Source: Hyphomicrobiales bacterium
GTDB taxonomy: Bacteria; Pseudomonadota; Alphaproteobacteria; Rhizobiales; Aestuariivirgaceae
Length of the DNA stretch: 64,000 bases
Assembly: GCA_025359045.1 (NCBI GenBank)
Contig: JANYHN010000030.1
Coordinates: 22,719 to 86,718 of the forward strand
Direction of reading: 5' to 3'
The notes below the pieces were generated by a model that was given only the letters and a program-made list of their open reading frames with translations, made no database searches and was not told where the DNA came from. Positions 62,735 to 64,000 of this stretch are shown piece after piece. The stretch's first letter is position 1, and each line of letters opens with the position of its first letter. Made by a program: the position numbers and the translations under genes.

Positions 62735-63752
62735 TTAAGCGGCTTGCCTGCTGTGATGCAAGCGTCGGTTTTTGAGTGTCTGGTGTTTGATCCTTTCTCT
62801 GTTTTTCAAAATGGTCTGTGCTCTGCCGAAGTACACGTCTGCAGGCGTCAGGTTGGCGATGCTTTCATGCCTCTCAGCGTTGTAAACAACGCTTGCCGGC
62901 CAACGGATATCGAACATGATTGTAGTGGCTGGTGAAGTCAGCAATCTTTTGTTCGAGATCGCCGGGCAGATAATAGTTCTCGAGCAGGATGCGGTTCTTG
63001 AGGGTCTGATGCCACCTCTCGATTTTGCCTTGGGTCTGGGGATGCATGGGGGCACCTCGGGTGTGATCCATACCCTTGTGACCCAACCAGTTTGCCAGTT
63101 CAGCCGAGATGTAGGACGAGCCATTGTCGCTGAGCAGGCGTGGTTTGTGAATGACGCGGGCACTGTCACAGCCTGAAGCTTCAAGTGCCATGGCCAAAGT
63201 GTCAGTGACATCCGTCGTTTTCATGGTGGTGCAGAGCTTCCAGGCGATGATGTAACGCGAGAAGTCATCGAGGATGGTTGAGAGATAGAACCAGCCCCAG
63301 CCGGTGACCTTCAGATAAGTGAAGTCGGTTTGCCACAGCGGGTTGATGGTCGTCGTTTTGTCTTTGAACGCATCAGCAGCTTTCATCACGATGAAGGCCG
63401 GGCTGGTGATGAGGTCATGGGATTTGAGCAGGCGGTAAACCGAAGATTCCGAGACAAAATAACGTTTTGTATCGGTGAAGCGTACCGCCAGCTCGCGCGG
63501 GCTGAGTTCCGGGATATCCAAGGCCATGTCGACGATCTCCCGTCGTATTTTATCCGGCACCCGGTTCCACACATGGCCAGGCAGTGGCCTGTAATCTTCG
63601 AGGGCATCAATGCCGCCCAGTCGGTAAAGATCATACCAGCGGTAGAATGTGGCCCTTGGAATGCCGAGTTTGTTCAGTGTCTGCCGCACTGGTAAATGCG
63701 ACTTCTCAACGATGCGGATGATCTCAAGCTTTTCAGATGCAGGGTATCTCAT
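62735..63752 (-). pseudogene. IS3-family transposase orfB, interrupted by a 37-nt insertion
   Basis: DDE transposase. The first part (63752 to about 62907) has an HTH, LWQTDFTYLKVTGWGWFYL (first Asp), LLSDNGSSYIS (second Asp) and GKIERWHQTLKNRILLE (Glu), then HYNHVRY. The normal continuation, HESIANLTPADVYFGR to HHSRQAA, is found in another frame and ends at 62735. Between them lie 37 extra bases (62870-62906) containing the palindrome GCGTTGTAAACAACGC, which shifts the frame. The complete DDE triad precedes the break, so partial activity cannot be excluded. Confidence 0.82.
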
Positions 63753-64000
63753 GCGTCGTCGCCCCCATCCCCGATCATGCTTTTTTTAAGCACACGGTTT
63801 TCCAAAGCAAGGTCGGCAACCAGCTCCTTCATATCACGCACTTCGCGGCGAAGTTCTTTGACTTCACCCGTGCTGGCTGATCGCTCTGTGTCGCCAGCCA
63901 ATCGTCGTTTGCCTGCTTCAAGGAACTCCTTCGACCAGCTGTAATACAGGCTCTCGGCAATCCCCTCACGTCTGCACAGCTCAGCGATGCTGTATTCGCC
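63749..64000 (-). CDS. IS3-family transposase orfA (3' part, runs off right edge)
   Basis: Reads GEYSIAELCRREGIAESLYY from the edge, the HTH of IS3-type OrfA, followed by a leucine-zipper-like helix (EVKELRREVRDMKELVADLA, ENRVLKKSMI) and a TGA overlapping the orfB start (ATGA). The 5' part lies beyond the window. Confidence 0.85.
   Translation of the reverse strand, partial: GEYSIAELCRREGIAESLYYSWSKEFLEAGKRRLAGDTERSASTGEVKELRREVRDMKELVADLALENRVLKKSMIGDGGDDA
63781..63787 (-). other. Probable -1 frameshift site joining orfA and orfB
   Basis: A run of seven A on the coding strand (CTT AAA AAA AGC) lies 30 bases before the orfA stop. A -1 slip there gives an open frame (KKHDRGWGRRR) that runs without stop into orfB. 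This agrees with the programmed -1 frameshift by which IS3 elements make the OrfAB transposase. Confidence 0.7.

Larger units (their letters stand above)
62640..64000 (-). mobile_element. IS3-family insertion sequence (runs off right edge)
   Basis: A transposase gene pair (orfA, orfB) on the minus strand with a terminal inverted repeat at the left end (TATCCGTCGTCAG at 62640-62652; IS3-type ends commonly read TG...CGTCGTCAG). The right end lies outside the window. The copy looks inactive because orfB is interrupted. Confidence 0.8.

Noticed and set aside
1..64000. CRISPR arrays, rRNA, toxin-antitoxin or prophage structural genes
   Set aside because: I looked for regular short repeats, rRNA stretches and typical small gene pairs and saw none; the only tRNA sequence is the half at 38595.

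Overview
The window looks like the chromosome of an alphaproteobacterium, most likely of the Rhizobiales/Hyphomicrobiales. The reasons are gene content typical of that group (a KdpFABCD cluster, an ATP-dependent ligase with its metallo-beta-lactamase exonuclease, an AttEFGH-like ABC operon, CUT2 sugar transporters next to LacI regulators, and a complete C-P lyase operon with DUF1045 and a hexapeptide acetyltransferase) and PHO boxes of the alphaproteobacterial kind. No genus can be named from this alone. Base composition is moderate. The integrase remnant near 39 kb and the IS3 element at the right end look richer in GC than their surroundings.

Layout. 1-6.7 kb (minus strand): high-affinity potassium uptake, kdpF-A-B-C followed by the sensor kinase kdpD, which runs off the left edge. 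6.9-9.5 kb: DNA ligase and exonuclease pair. 9.6-17.5 kb: an SMP-30-type lactonase, a small LuxR regulator, a sedolisin (S53) protease, a secreted protein with two CXXCH haem motifs, and a large ATP-binding LuxR (LAL) regulator. 17.9-24.8 kb: a PPOX-family flavoprotein, an AttH/FtsX/ATPase operon, and small membrane or redox proteins (DUF4149, an MddA-like methyltransferase, DUF393).

25-38.2 kb is a sugar or sugar-acid catabolic locus. It holds an enolase-superfamily dehydratase, a Gfo/Idh/MocA oxidoreductase, a sugar isomerase/epimerase, two complete CUT2 ABC importers and two LacI regulators, each with a recognisable palindromic operator. One LacI gene appears to start with ATC.

38.6-40.2 kb is an integration scar: the 3' half of a tRNA-Arg(CCG) gene, a tyrosine integrase cut off before its catalytic domain, and a decayed IS3-type transposase. 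It is followed by a phosphorus-scavenging block of about 22 kb (40.2-62.3 kb). The block contains phnG-H-I-J-K-L and phnC-D-E with DUF1045, phnM and phnN (C-P lyase pathway to PRPP), a hexapeptide acetyltransferase, two further Fe3+/spermidine-type ABC importers, an MFS protein and a membrane protein with two ExxE motifs. I found five PHO-box-like sites (7+4+7 architecture), one in front of each proposed transcription unit, so the block appears to be one physically clustered Pho regulon. PhnP is absent, and the DUF1045 2H-phosphoesterase is the obvious candidate to replace it.

62.6-64 kb: an IS3-family element runs off the right edge. Its orfA and orfB are joined by a -1 frame at an A7 run, and its orfB is interrupted by a 37-nt palindromic insertion. 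The phosphorus block is therefore flanked on both sides by mobile-element remains.
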